From Acidobacteriaceae bacterium (GTDB lineage: Bacteria > Acidobacteriota > Terriglobia > Terriglobales > Acidobacteriaceae): 54,679 bases of DNA. The notes below the pieces were generated by a model that was not told the DNA's origin, searched no databases, and was given only the letters and a program-made list of their open reading frames with translations. Positions within the stretch are counted from its first letter, which is position 1; each line of letters opens with the position of its first letter. Below are positions 24,982 through 34,900 of this stretch, piece after piece. The stretch is from positions 1 through 54,679 of the forward strand of contig DAIDGW010000028.1 of assembly GCA_027452245.1 (NCBI GenBank), read 5' to 3'. Made by a program: the position numbers and the translations under genes.

Positions 24982-26373
24982 ATGAGCCACGAAAAAGTGT
25001 TGATCGTCGAAGACGAAGAAAACGAGCGCTCGGGACTCGCGGAACTGGTGACGTCGTGGGGATATCGTGTGGAAACCGCGGCCGACGGCGTCGAGGGTCT
25101 GGAAAAGTCCGTGCAATGGACGCCGTCGATCGTCATCAGCGACTTGAAGATGCCCCGCATGGGCGGTCTGGACCTGTTAGGACGCCTGGCGGAACAGGCG
25201 CAGACTATGGCTGTGGTCATGGTCACGGCCCAGGGCACCATCGACAGCGCGGTGCAGGCCATGCGCATGGGCGCGTACGACTACATCACCAAGCCAATCG
25301 ATACCAACAGGCTACGAACAATTCTGGCAAATGCCTCGGCGCTCCTCGGCACCAAAGCGGAGTTGGAAGCGACCCGCCGCAAACTGCGCGACAGCGGGTC
25401 TCTCGGACGGCTTAGCGGGGCATCCCGCAAGATGCAGGAGATCTTCCGCCTGATTGAAATGGTCGCGCCTTCAACTGCGTCGGTATTGATCACCGGCGCC
25501 AGCGGTACTGGAAAAGAATTAGTTGCCCGCACGATCCACGACCTCAGTTCGCGGAAAGACCGGCCCTTTGTCGCCATCAATTGCGCGGCGATTCCTGAAA
25601 CGTTGATTGAGAGCGAGATTTTCGGGCACGAAAAAGGAGCTTTCACGGGAGCCCTGGAACGGCGGACTGGCTGCTTCGAACTGGCCGAGGGAGGCACACT
25701 CCTACTCGACGAGATCGGCGAAATGCCGGTAGCCACTCAGGCCAAGCTGCTGCGGGTGCTGGAAGACCGTAAGCTTCGGCGCCTGGGAAGCAAGGTCGAG
25801 ACCGCGGTGGATGTGCGCGTCCTGGCGGCCACGAACAAAGTTCCCGATGAAGCCGTCGCGCGGGGCGAATTACGAAGCGATCTTTATTACCGGCTAAACG
25901 TGTTCAACATTCACATGCCGCCCCTGCGTGAACACAAGGAAGACATTCCCGATCTGGTCCAGTTACTGTTGAAGGAAATGAGCGAAAAACATTCGCGGAA
26001 AGTGTCGGCGGTCAGTGAAGCGGTACTCAACCTGTTCAACAATTATTCGTGGCCGGGGAATGTTCGCGAACTGCGCAACACCATCGAGCGCGCCGTGATC
26101 GTGTGCGATGCCGGCATGGTGGAAACCAAGCATCTTCCTCCGGGATTCGGGCAGGCTCCCTTACGCACCTCGGCAAGCGATCCCGATGCGGTTCGGCTGG
26201 GGGTCGGAACCACCGTTGAAGAAGCAGAGAAGATGCTGATTTTGAAGACCTTAGAGGCTACAAGCAATAATAAGACCCGAGCTGCGGAAATTCTCGGAAT
26301 CAGCCTGAAAACCCTGCATAATAAGTTAAAGGAGTATGGGAACAGTAGTTCAGAACCGTCGCCGATAGAATAG
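24982..26373 (+). CDS. Sigma-54-dependent response regulator (NtrC family), second system
   Basis: 463 residues, NtrC layout. Receiver: acidic residues in VEDEE (10-12), phospho-Asp 54 in VISDLKMPRMGG, Thr in VTAQG, Lys in ITKPI. AAA+: Walker A GASGTGKE (172-179), GAFTGA (219-224), EGGTLLLDEIGEM. The Fis-type C-terminus is KTRAAEILGISLKTLHNKLKEY. The ATG at 24982 starts right at the receiver strand; longer in-frame starts add unlikely residues. Its kinase gene follows 140 bases downstream with its own sigma-54-like promoter, so autoregulation is suggested. Divergent from the OmpA-family gene. Confidence 0.96.
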   Translation: MSHEKVLIVEDEENERSGLAELVTSWGYRVETAADGVEGLEKSVQWTPSIVISDLKMPRMGGLDLLGRLAEQAQTMAVVMVTAQGTIDSAVQAMRMGAYDYITKPIDTNRLRTILANASALLGTKAELEATRRKLRDSGSLGRLSGASRKMQEIFRLIEMVAPSTASVLITGASGTGKELVARTIHDLSSRKDRPFVAINCAAIPETLIESEIFGHEKGAFTGALERRTGCFELAEGGTLLLDEIGEMPVATQAKLLRVLEDRKLRRLGSKVETAVDVRVLAATNKVPDEAVARGELRSDLYYRLNVFNIHMPPLREHKEDIPDLVQLLLKEMSEKHSRKVSAVSEAVLNLFNNYSWPGNVRELRNTIERAVIVCDAGMVETKHLPPGFGQAPLRTSASDPDAVRLGVGTTVEEAEKMLILKTLEATSNNKTRAAEILGISLKTLHNKLKEYGNSSSEPSPIE

Positions 26374-26475
26374 GTGGATAGCTCTGGGCCGGGTTTCCAT
26401 AATCAACTAAACTGTGGGTGGACTCCCTCCGCTGGGATGAGTTGTCGGCTCAGTCCACTTGCAAATCCTGGGCGC

Positions 26476-26491
26476 TGGCACGCGAATAGCA
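26476..26491 (+). promoter_or_regulatory. Sigma-54 promoter of the second sensor kinase gene
   Basis: TGGCACGCGAATAGCA matches the -24/-12 consensus TGGCACG-N4-TTGCA with a single mismatch, and GG and GC are exactly 10 bases apart. The predicted start near 26502 lies about 12 bases before the ATG. It sits between a sigma-54 activator gene and its kinase gene, as expected for autoregulation. Confidence 0.7.
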
Positions 26492-26513
26492 CCCTGCTCC
26501 GGCCCGCTTCGCT

Positions 26514-28403
26514 ATGATGTTGCGCAAAACGGTTATCGTTCTCGCCATCACACTTATGGTCGCTGTGATGGTGGCAGCGTTCTCCTATTTATATATCTCG
26601 CAGATCCTGCGCCAGCGCATCAACAGCGCCTACGACAACGCCACGCACCTGACACAAACCCTGGCTTACATCGCGGAAAACGACGTCCCCGACCTGACCA
26701 GCACGCGGGTTGACACCAACAACCCCGAGGCCATGCGACGCGCCTTGATGGAGTACCTGCCGACCGACGTTAACCTCCTGAATAATCTGGAATCTGACGT
26801 AGGCAGCTGGCCTTTCATCTACGATGCCGCGGTGATCGATCGCGACGGAAAAGCGCTCTTGCATACCAATGCCGGTATGGTCGGAAAGGAGATTCCCGAA
26901 CGCCGCGATTTTCGCGACGTGACGACCGAGCCATTCCCCGACCAACTGCGGCTCGTATACAGCCCAGCGGCGGTTTACGACGTCAGCTATCCCTTGCAGC
27001 TCAACGGAGCCCCATTCGGGACCATTCGCATTGGAGTTTCGACCATCTTCCTGCGCAGTGAAATCACTCCGCGGCTGATGCACGCCGTCTACTTTTCCAT
27101 CGTGGCTATCTTCGGATCGCTTCTGCTCGGCGCGGCCATCTCGAACATTGCGCTGGGCCCTCTCAAGCAGATCAGCCGCAATTTGGACAGCGTGAGCGCG
27201 GGCGAGCCGCCTCCGATCGCGGAAGACGAAAAACTCCACGACGAATTCGGGCTGGTCACCTTGAAGATCGCGAATTTGGGCCGCCAGATCCGGGACACGA
27301 AAGAAATTTTCTCTGCCCTCAAAGATAACGTCGATCAGCTCATGGCCAAGCTGCAGGATGGTCTGATGCTGTTTGCCCGCGACTCTCGCGTGGTGCTGGT
27401 CAGCGCTCCCGTGGAAACGTTTCTTGGCCGTAGCCGGTCAGAATTGCTGGGCAGGACCGCGAATGAGATTTTCACCCGCGAGACCATGCTTGGGGCCATC
27501 CTGCTGGATGCATTCGAGCGAAAGCGTCCCATCATCGAGCGGGAATATTCTGCAGCCGCGGGGAAACGGGTTCAGGTTTCCCTGGACTTCGTGCAGGAGA
27601 AGAACACGCAGATTGGCGCACTGCTGATCATGCGTGACGTTGAATCCGCGCGCCGCATCGGCGATGAGATTGAGATGTCCCGCCGCCTCTCGGCCAGCGG
27701 CCGGCTGACCCGTGGCGTGGCGCATGAAGTGAAGAATCCCATCAACGCCATCGTGCTGCACCTGCAGTTGCTGCAGAACAAACTGGAGCATGCGGAACCG
27801 GATACCAAGCGGCACATGAACATCATTGACAGCGAGATCCGCCGCCTGGACCGCGTGGTTCAGACCCTAGTCGACTTCACCCGTCCCCGCGACCTGCACC
27901 TTGAAGACGTGGATGCGCGGCGCCTGCTGGACGACGTCGCTGTTCTCGCCGGTCCGGATGCGGAACAGCATGGCGTCACCGTGGAGCGGCTTATGCCCGG
28001 CGATCCACTCATGGTGAAAGTCGATGTGGACCTCGTCAAGCAGGCATTGCTGAACGTGGTCCTGAACGGGGTGCAGGCGATGCCTCAGGGAGGCATATTG
28101 ACGATTACCGCCCGGCGCGAGGAAAACACGCTGGTGGCGGAAGTTTGCGACCGTGGTGGCGGCATCCCCGCCGAGTTGCATGACAAGGTTTTTGAACTCT
28201 ATTTCACCACCAAGAAAGAGGGCAGCGGAATCGGACTGGCTCAGACCTATCAGATCATGCAGTGGCATTACGGATCGGTGGACTTCGTCTCGACCAGCGG
28301 TGAGGGAACAACATTCATCTTCCGCCTGCCGTTGACGAACCCCCGCGAAGAAGCAACTCACGACAACGAGATACCGGCGGTCTCCGAGATTGATCGTTCC
28401 TGA
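26514..28403 (+). CDS. Membrane sensor histidine kinase with HAMP and PAS domains
   Basis: 629 residues. Membrane helix 1 at about 5-27, a periplasmic sensor of about 160 residues (28-188, with PFIYDAAVIDRDGKALLHTNAG, a dCache/CHASE-like pattern), helix 2 at about 193-214, HAMP (ALGPLKQISRNLDSVSAGEPPP), PAS (QLMAKLQDGLMLFARDSRVVLVSAPVETFLG), then the H-box GVAHEVKNPINAI with His near 403, and the ATPase domain (NVVLNGVQAMPQGG, GGGIPAELHDKVFELYFTTKKEGSGIGLAQTYQIM). It should phosphorylate the NtrC-type regulator encoded upstream. An ATG doublet at 26514/26517 makes the exact start ambiguous by one codon. Confidence 0.93.
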   Translation: MMLRKTVIVLAITLMVAVMVAAFSYLYISQILRQRINSAYDNATHLTQTLAYIAENDVPDLTSTRVDTNNPEAMRRALMEYLPTDVNLLNNLESDVGSWPFIYDAAVIDRDGKALLHTNAGMVGKEIPERRDFRDVTTEPFPDQLRLVYSPAAVYDVSYPLQLNGAPFGTIRIGVSTIFLRSEITPRLMHAVYFSIVAIFGSLLLGAAISNIALGPLKQISRNLDSVSAGEPPPIAEDEKLHDEFGLVTLKIANLGRQIRDTKEIFSALKDNVDQLMAKLQDGLMLFARDSRVVLVSAPVETFLGRSRSELLGRTANEIFTRETMLGAILLDAFERKRPIIEREYSAAAGKRVQVSLDFVQEKNTQIGALLIMRDVESARRIGDEIEMSRRLSASGRLTRGVAHEVKNPINAIVLHLQLLQNKLEHAEPDTKRHMNIIDSEIRRLDRVVQTLVDFTRPRDLHLEDVDARRLLDDVAVLAGPDAEQHGVTVERLMPGDPLMVKVDVDLVKQALLNVVLNGVQAMPQGGILTITARREENTLVAEVCDRGGGIPAELHDKVFELYFTTKKEGSGIGLAQTYQIMQWHYGSVDFVSTSGEGTTFIFRLPLTNPREEATHDNEIPAVSEIDRS

Positions 28404-28502
28404 TTGCGATTCAAGAATATCTTTTCCCCGGCGGCTGCTTTCATAATCCTAAGTAAGCGTAAAATTGAGGACAAAAGTCCGGCGTAAGCTTGGAATCCGG
28501 AA

Positions 28503-29219
28503 ATGACTCTGGCCAGAATCTTCCCCGTTGTTCTGTTCTGTTCCGTACTACTCGGATCGGTGTCTTTAATTGCGCAGGATCAGTCCGGGCAACAAGGTTC
28601 CACTCCTCAGCAAACTCCCGCAACTTCCTTCGGATCGCCGAACGCGTCTGGAAATGCCTCGGGCGCAGGACCAACTCAAGCTCAGCCCAGCAGTTCACCG
28701 ACCTCCAAAAAGCCGGCACCCGGCCAGGTGAAGCCGAAGCCTCACAAAAAAAGCATAGCGCCATTGAACTGCAATCCTCCCGCGGCGAAGCCGGGGAGTT
28801 CGTCTGGAAAAACCACGCAGGCGAATAGCAGCGAGGCTTCGGGCAATGCCAAGCAGGCGTCGAATGCGGCGGCAGGAAATACTAAGAAGCCGCAGACGCT
28901 CACCAATTGCCCGCCATCAAAGAAGATCGTGCGTAACGGAGGCGCCACCGAACCCTCAATCGAATTGCTGGGCGGAACTGGCGGAATCGAAGCTTCCAAC
29001 GAACGCGCCACCACCGATCAGTTGCTGGCTGCAACTCAAGGGAACCTCTCGCGCGTGCATGGAAAGGCCTTGACCGCAAATCAGCAGGACATGGTTACGC
29101 AAATCCACGAGTTCATGTCGCAGTCGCGCGAGGCAGTTGTGGAAGGCGATATGGATCGGGGACGCATGCTGGCCTTGAAAGCCAGGTTGCTGTCAGACGA
29201 ACTGGTCAAGCAACCCTGA
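28503..29219 (+). CDS. Hypothetical exported Ser/Pro/Lys-rich protein
   Basis: 238 residues of unknown function. A signal peptide is clear (FPVVLFCSVLLGSVSL, cleavage near LIAQ-DQ). Then about 130 residues are low complexity (QQGSTPQQTP, SSSPTSKKPAPGQVKPKPHKK), and the C-terminal 80 form an ordered helical region: ATTDQLLAATQGNLSRV, followed by GKALTANQQDMVTQIHEFMSQSREAVVEGDMDRG. The helical part resembles a tether or coiled-coil segment. It follows the membrane kinase by 99 bases on the same strand, and ends two bases before the convergent threonine ammonia-lyase gene. Confidence 0.7.
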   Translation: MTLARIFPVVLFCSVLLGSVSLIAQDQSGQQGSTPQQTPATSFGSPNASGNASGAGPTQAQPSSSPTSKKPAPGQVKPKPHKKSIAPLNCNPPAAKPGSSSGKTTQANSSEASGNAKQASNAAAGNTKKPQTLTNCPPSKKIVRNGGATEPSIELLGGTGGIEASNERATTDQLLAATQGNLSRVHGKALTANQQDMVTQIHEFMSQSREAVVEGDMDRGRMLALKARLLSDELVKQP

Positions 29220-29221
29220 AT

Positions 29222-30430
29222 CTATAAGATCCGCTCGTGCGTGTACCCGCCCGCTGTGAGTGCCGCGAGCAATTCCCGGATGTGCTCCGGGCCGCGGGTT
29301 TCCATCGTGATATCGATCGCAGTATCACCAAGATTCACGCCGTGGTAGGCGCGGTCATAGGCCGTCTCGACGATGTTGGCTCGGTGCTCGGCAAGAATGC
29401 CGGTGAGACCGTGTAAGGCGCCGGGAAAATCCGTCAGGTGAATGCGCAAGCGCACCAGGCGTCCGTCTTTCACCAAGCCGCGTTCGATGATCCGCGCCAG
29501 CAGCGTGACGTCGATGTTGCCACCGCATACCAGGACCGCGACACGCTTCCCATGCAACGGCAACTTGCGGTTGAGCACGGCTGCCATGGCGGCAGCGCCG
29601 GCGCCTTCGGCCAAAGTCTTCTCGCGCTCGAGTAACAACAGAATTGCATTCGCAATCTCTTCTTCTTCCACGGTCACAATATCGTCGACATACTTCTGAA
29701 CGAGAGGGAGGGTGCGTTTTCCCGCACGCCGGACGGCGATGCCGTCGGCAATGGTCGTTGCCGATTTCAGCGTCACAGGTTTACCAGCCGCGACCGCCTC
29801 TTTCATTGAAGGAAGCTTCGCTGGTTGCACACCGTAAACTTTGACGGCCGGCTTCGTTTCCTTGACGGCGCAGGCCACGCCGCCGATCAGGCCCCCACCG
29901 CCGATGGGAACGACCACCGCATCGATGTCCGGACTCTGCTGCACAATCTCCAGCCCAAGAGTTCCCTGCCCCGCAATAACCGTCTCGTCGTCAAACGCGT
30001 GGATCAGAGTGAATCCGTCCGCCTGGCTCTGCTGCAAGGCGAAATCATAAGCCTCGTCATAATTCGCCCCATGCAGAGCGACCTCGGCGCCATAAGCGCG
30101 CGTGGCAGAAACCTTGGTCAGCGGCGTGGGCAACGGCATCACAATGCGCGCGCGAATGTCCTGCAATCCGCTGTGGTACGCGACACCTTGCGCATGATTT
30201 CCGGCAGAAGCGGCAATCACCCCGCGCGATTTTTCCGCCGAAGTCAGCGTCAGCAATTTGTTCAATGCGCCGCGCTCCTTGAAAGCACCGGTTCGCTGCT
30301 GGTTATCGAGCTTCAGGAAAATGGAATTCCCCGTCAGTTCGGAAAAAGCCTCAGAATACGGAGAAGGAGAGAGGCGAATCGATTTACTGATCCGGCCTTG
30401 AGCAGCCTGGATATCCGAGAGTGCGATCAT
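29222..30430 (-). CDS. ilvA: Threonine ammonia-lyase with C-terminal ACT domain
   Basis: PLP enzyme that deaminates L-threonine to 2-oxobutanoate and ammonia, the first step of isoleucine synthesis or threonine catabolism. The PLP lysine is in RTGAFKERGA (about residue 52), the phosphate-binding glycine loop is PIGGGGLIGG, and the Ser/Gly-rich cofactor end is LVCGGNID. After about residue 320 an ACT domain follows (RLVRLRIHLTDFPGALHGLTGILAEHRANI), the allosteric part of the short, TdcB-like form. At 402 residues it lacks the two tandem ACT-like modules of long biosynthetic IlvA, so it could equally be named tdcB. ATG start. Confidence 0.9.
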   Translation of the reverse strand: MIALSDIQAAQGRISKSIRLSPSPYSEAFSELTGNSIFLKLDNQQRTGAFKERGALNKLLTLTSAEKSRGVIAASAGNHAQGVAYHSGLQDIRARIVMPLPTPLTKVSATRAYGAEVALHGANYDEAYDFALQQSQADGFTLIHAFDDETVIAGQGTLGLEIVQQSPDIDAVVVPIGGGGLIGGVACAVKETKPAVKVYGVQPAKLPSMKEAVAAGKPVTLKSATTIADGIAVRRAGKRTLPLVQKYVDDIVTVEEEEIANAILLLLEREKTLAEGAGAAAMAAVLNRKLPLHGKRVAVLVCGGNIDVTLLARIIERGLVKDGRLVRLRIHLTDFPGALHGLTGILAEHRANIVETAYDRAYHGVNLGDTAIDITMETRGPEHIRELLAALTAGGYTHERIL

Positions 30431-30482
30431 GAATTTTTGATTGTTTTATCGTCAGGGCTGCGCCCTAGATCTCATGCAGAGG

Positions 30483-31943
30483 TCACGATGAAACCAACCG
30501 CGCCTCCGGAGCAGAGGAAATCGCCGGCCGCGCATTCTGATTTTTGAGATAAGCGTCAACCTTCGCCGCGGCCTTGCGTCCTTCTGAAATTGCCCACACC
30601 ACCAGCGACTGTCCCCGGCGCATGTCACCCGCTGCGAAGACGCCTTCGACGGAGGTCATATAATCTGCATCGGTCGCGACACAGCCCCGCGGATCAAGTT
30701 GTACGCCGAGTTGCTCCAGTAATCCCTCGCGTACCGCGCCGGTGAATCCCATGGCCAACAGCACCAGATCAGCGGGCAAGACAAACTCGGTTCCAGGCAG
30801 CGGATCGAACTTTGGCGGAGGTCCCACGCGCACGGCGTGAAGCTGATTCACGTGCCCATCAGGTGTGCCCGTAAATTTCAGCGTCGAAATTCCCCAGTCC
30901 CGGACGCCGCCTTCCTCATGCGCTCCTTCGGTACGCAGTTGCAGCGGCCACATCGGCCACGGAGTTAGCGGGGACCGCTCAACCGGCGGCTGCGGCATGA
31001 TTTCAAACTGATGCACGGAAAGCGCCTTCTGCCGATGACAGGTGCCGAGGCAATCGGCTCCGGTATCGCCCCCTCCGATGATGATGACATGCTTGCCGGT
31101 AGCGAGGATTTCGTGCGCCGCATCGATTTCTTCGCCGTGGCAGCGGCGGTTCTGCTGTGGCAGGAATTCCATCGCGAAGTGAATGCCCTTCAACTCGCGC
31201 CCGGGAACTCGCAGGTCGCGAGGCTGCTCGGCTCCGCCAGCCAGCAGGATCGTGTCAAACTCCCGCCGCAGTTCTTCCACTGACACGTTCTGCCCGACGC
31301 AGGCGTTGGTGACAAACCTCACTCCTTCGGCGGACATCTGCTCCAGACGGCGATCCAGCACGTGCTTTTCTAATTTGAATTCGGGAATGCCGTAACGCAG
31401 CAATCCGCCAATGCGATCCGCCTTCTCATAAACCACAACGGAATGCCCGGCGCGGCATAACTGCTGGGCCGCGGCGAGACCGGCTGGTCCCGACCCGACG
31501 ATCGCCACCCGTTGGCCGGTGCGGAACCTCGGAATCTCCGGCTGGATCCAGCCTTCCTCAAAGGCGCGTTCGACGATATTTTTCTCGTTCTGCTTGATCG
31601 CAACGGGCGGCTCGGTAATGCCAAGCACGCAGGCCGCTTCACAAGGAGCGGGGCAGATGCGTCCGGTAAATTCCGGGAAGTTGTTGGTGGCGTGCAACTG
31701 GCGCACGGCTTCCTTCCAGCGGCCTTTGTAGACCAAGTCATTCCAATCCGGAATCAGGTTATTGACCGGACATCCCGTCTGGCAGAAAGGGACGCCGCAA
31801 TCCATGCAGCGAGCACCCTGCGCCCGCAATTTTTCTTCCGGCAGATCGAGATAGATCTCAAACCAGTCGTTGACCCGCTGAGTCACCGGGCGCCGCGGAG
31901 CCAACTCGCGCGTATGTTCGAGGAAGCCCGTGGTCTTACCCAT
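30483..31943 (-). CDS. gltD: Glutamate synthase small (beta) subunit
   Basis: NADPH-oxidising FAD subunit that feeds electrons to GltB. 486 residues. The N-terminus has the Cys sets for two [4Fe-4S] clusters ([27 protein letters not shown]). Then FAD Rossmann [17 protein letters not shown], the NADPH Rossmann [16 protein letters not shown], and a second FAD stretch [26 protein letters not shown]. The length is normal. It overlaps the gltB stop by eight bases, so translation is probably coupled. Located downstream of gltB as in other gltBD operons. Confidence 0.97.
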   Translation of the reverse strand: MGKTTGFLEHTRELAPRRPVTQRVNDWFEIYLDLPEEKLRAQGARCMDCGVPFCQTGCPVNNLIPDWNDLVYKGRWKEAVRQLHATNNFPEFTGRICPAPCEAACVLGITEPPVAIKQNEKNIVERAFEEGWIQPEIPRFRTGQRVAIVGSGPAGLAAAQQLCRAGHSVVVYEKADRIGGLLRYGIPEFKLEKHVLDRRLEQMSAEGVRFVTNACVGQNVSVEELRREFDTILLAGGAEQPRDLRVPGRELKGIHFAMEFLPQQNRRCHGEEIDAAHEILATGKHVIIIGGGDTGADCLGTCHRQKALSVHQFEIMPQPPVERSPLTPWPMWPLQLRTEGAHEEGGVRDWGISTLKFTGTPDGHVNQLHAVRVGPPPKFDPLPGTEFVLPADLVLLAMGFTGAVREGLLEQLGVQLDPRGCVATDADYMTSVEGVFAAGDMRRGQSLVVWAISEGRKAAAKVDAYLKNQNARPAISSAPEARLVSS

Positions 31944-34900
31944 GCTGCACCTGCTGGGCCTGAGCGATCACTCCCAATTCATTTCCTGGAATATACGGAC
32001 GCGGGCTGCGGCTGACCTTCATCACACGCTTGAATTCGTGCGGAAACACTTTGATGAACCGCGGCAACATCTCGTGCCAGTTCCGTAGAACCTTTTGCGC
32101 TCGCGGGCTCCGCGTAAGTTCGTAATGGCGAGAGATAAGGGCGCGCAAAGTCTGTACGTCATGCGGCTCGATCACCGGTTCGAGATCGACCGACGCGAGA
32201 TTGCAGCGCTTTTCGCTGAAGTCGAGACGCTCGTCAAAGACGTAGGCCATCCCGCCACTCATGCCCGCAGCAAAGTTTCTGCCGCAACTTCCCAGCACGA
32301 CTACCAGTCCCCTCGTCATGTATTCGCAGCCGTGATCGCCGACGCCCTCCACGACCGCGGTCGCTCCAGAATTTCGCACCGCGAAACGCTCCCCCGCCAT
32401 GCCGTTCAAGAATGCTTCGCCACTGGTCGCCCCGTAGAGCGCGACGTTACCGATCAGAATGTTTTCTTCTGGGGAGAAGATGGAATTCCTGGGCGGAAAG
32501 ACAACGATCTTTCCTCCCGACAGCCCCTTTCCCAGATAGTCATTAGCCTCGCCCTCAAGCGTGAGGGTGACGCCTTTGGCCAGAAAGGCCCCGAAACTTT
32601 GCCCTGCCGATCCCGTAAAGCCAACGCGGACCGTGTCGTCCGGCAATCCAGCAGACCCACATCGGCGGGCGATCTGACCGCTCAGCATGCTTCCGACGGA
32701 ACGGTGCACATTGCGAATCGGCAACTCGATTTCAACCGGAGCCAGAGTTTCCAACGTCCCCGAGACTTGCGCGATGAGCCGATGATCGAGCGCCTGCTCC
32801 AGACCGTGATCTTGCGCGTGCATACATCTGCGAGCCACGCGCGATGGAACAGGCGGCGTGTAGAGGAGAGAAGAAAGATCGATACCACGGGCCTTCCAGT
32901 GATCGATCGCCGCGTCGGCTTCCAGCATGTCGGTGCGTCCGACCATCTCATCGACGGTGCGGAATCCCAGCTGCGCCATGTATTGCCGAACTTGTTCGGC
33001 GATGAAAAAAAAGAAATTGATAACGTGCTCGGGCTGCCCCTGGAATTTCTTCCGCAATGCTGGATCCTGCGTGGCAATGCCGACCGAACAAGTGTTGAGA
33101 TGGCACTTGCGCATCATCACGCATCCCATCGCGATCAGCGGCGTGGTGGCGAAACCGAATTCTTCGGCGCCAAGCAGCGCCGCAATGACCACATCGCGTC
33201 CGGTCTGCAACTTGCCGTCGGTCTGCACCCGAATGCGGCTGCGGAGATCGTTCAACAGAAGAACCTGTTGCGTCTCGGCCAGACCGAGTTCCCAGGGAAC
33301 TCCCGCATGTTTGATCGAACTCAAAGGCGAAGCGCCGGTGCCGCCGTTGTCTCCGCTGATCAGGACGACATCGGCATGCGCCTTCGCTACGCCGGCAGCG
33401 ACCGTGCCCACGCCGATCTCGGCGACAAGCTTCACCGCGATGCGCGCTTTCGGATTGACGTTCTTCAGGTCATAGATCAGCTGCGCCAGATCTTCAATCG
33501 AGTAGATGTCGTGATGCGGAGGCGGAGAAATCAACCCGACTCCGGGAATCGAGTGGCGCAAACGCGCGATAACTTCGTCCACTTTGTGCCCGGGAAGCTG
33601 GCCGCCCTCGCCGGGTTTCGCGCCTTGCGCCATCTTGATCTGAAGCTCGTCGGCATTGACCAGATAGTTCGCGGTGACCCCGAAGCGCGCCGAAGCGACC
33701 TGCTTCACGGCGCTGCGCCGCAAATCGCCATTGCCATCGCGCTGGAAGCGCTCTTCGTCTTCTCCGCCTTCGCCGGTATTGGATTTCCCGCCGATACGGT
33801 TCATCGCGATGGCCAGGGTTTCGTGAGCCTCTTTGCTGATCGATCCGAACGACATCGCGCCGGTGGTGAAGCGCTTGACGATCTCTTGGGCAGACTCGAC
33901 TTCCTCGATCGAAACCGGGCTTGCAGAGATTTTCAGTTTCATCAGCCCGCGCAGGGTTGCGAGTTGGCTGCTCTGCTTGTCGATCAGCGCGGTGTATTCC
34001 TCGAACGTCTTGAAGTTCTCTTGCCGGACTGCCTGCTGCAGCTTGCTCATGGTCAGCGGATTCAGCAGGTGATATTCGCCATTCGTGCGCTGATGATAAT
34101 TCCCGCCCACGGTGAGTTCGGTCTCCGATTCACTCAGCGGAGCGAACGCGTACTCATGCTTCACCTGCGCCTCGCGGCAGAGAACTTCCAGTCCAACGCC
34201 CTCCAGCCGCGAGGTTGTTCCCGAAAAATAGGCGTCAATCAATTCTTTGTTCAGGCCAATTGCCTCGAAGACCTGCGCCCCCTGATAACTCTGCAGAGTG
34301 GAAATTCCCATCTTCGAGAACGTCTTCAGCAATCCCTTATTCACGGCTCTGATAAATTGCCTCGTCGCAATTTCCGGCGTGATGCTGCCGCTCAGTTCAC
34401 CGCGCCAGGCAAGATTCTCGACCGTCTCCAGGGCGAGATAAGGATTGATCGCGCTCGCTCCGTAACCGCACAGCAGAGCGAAATGCATCACTTCGCGCGG
34501 CTCGCCCGACTCGGTGATCAGGGCCACCTGCGTGCGAGTCTCTTCCCGAACCAGCAAATTGTGCACGGCAGCCAAGGCCAGCAGACTCGGAATCGGCGCG
34601 TAGTCCTTGTCCACACCGCGATCGGAAAGAATGAGCAGCGTGTATCCGGCCGTGACAGCCTGCGAGGCGCGCAGACACAGTTCATGAAGGGCGCGCCGCA
34701 ATCCGGCTTCCCCTTCCACCACTCGAAACAGCGTAGACAGCGTCGTCGCCAGCAGGTCGCGGTTCGAAACCCGGCGGAGTTTTTCCAGATCGCGGTTGGT
34801 GAGCAGCGGATGCGGCAGCCGCAGTATGTGGCAGTTTTCCGCCGCTTCGCTCAGAATATTGCGCTCACATCCGATATAGCTGAACAGCGACATCACCATC

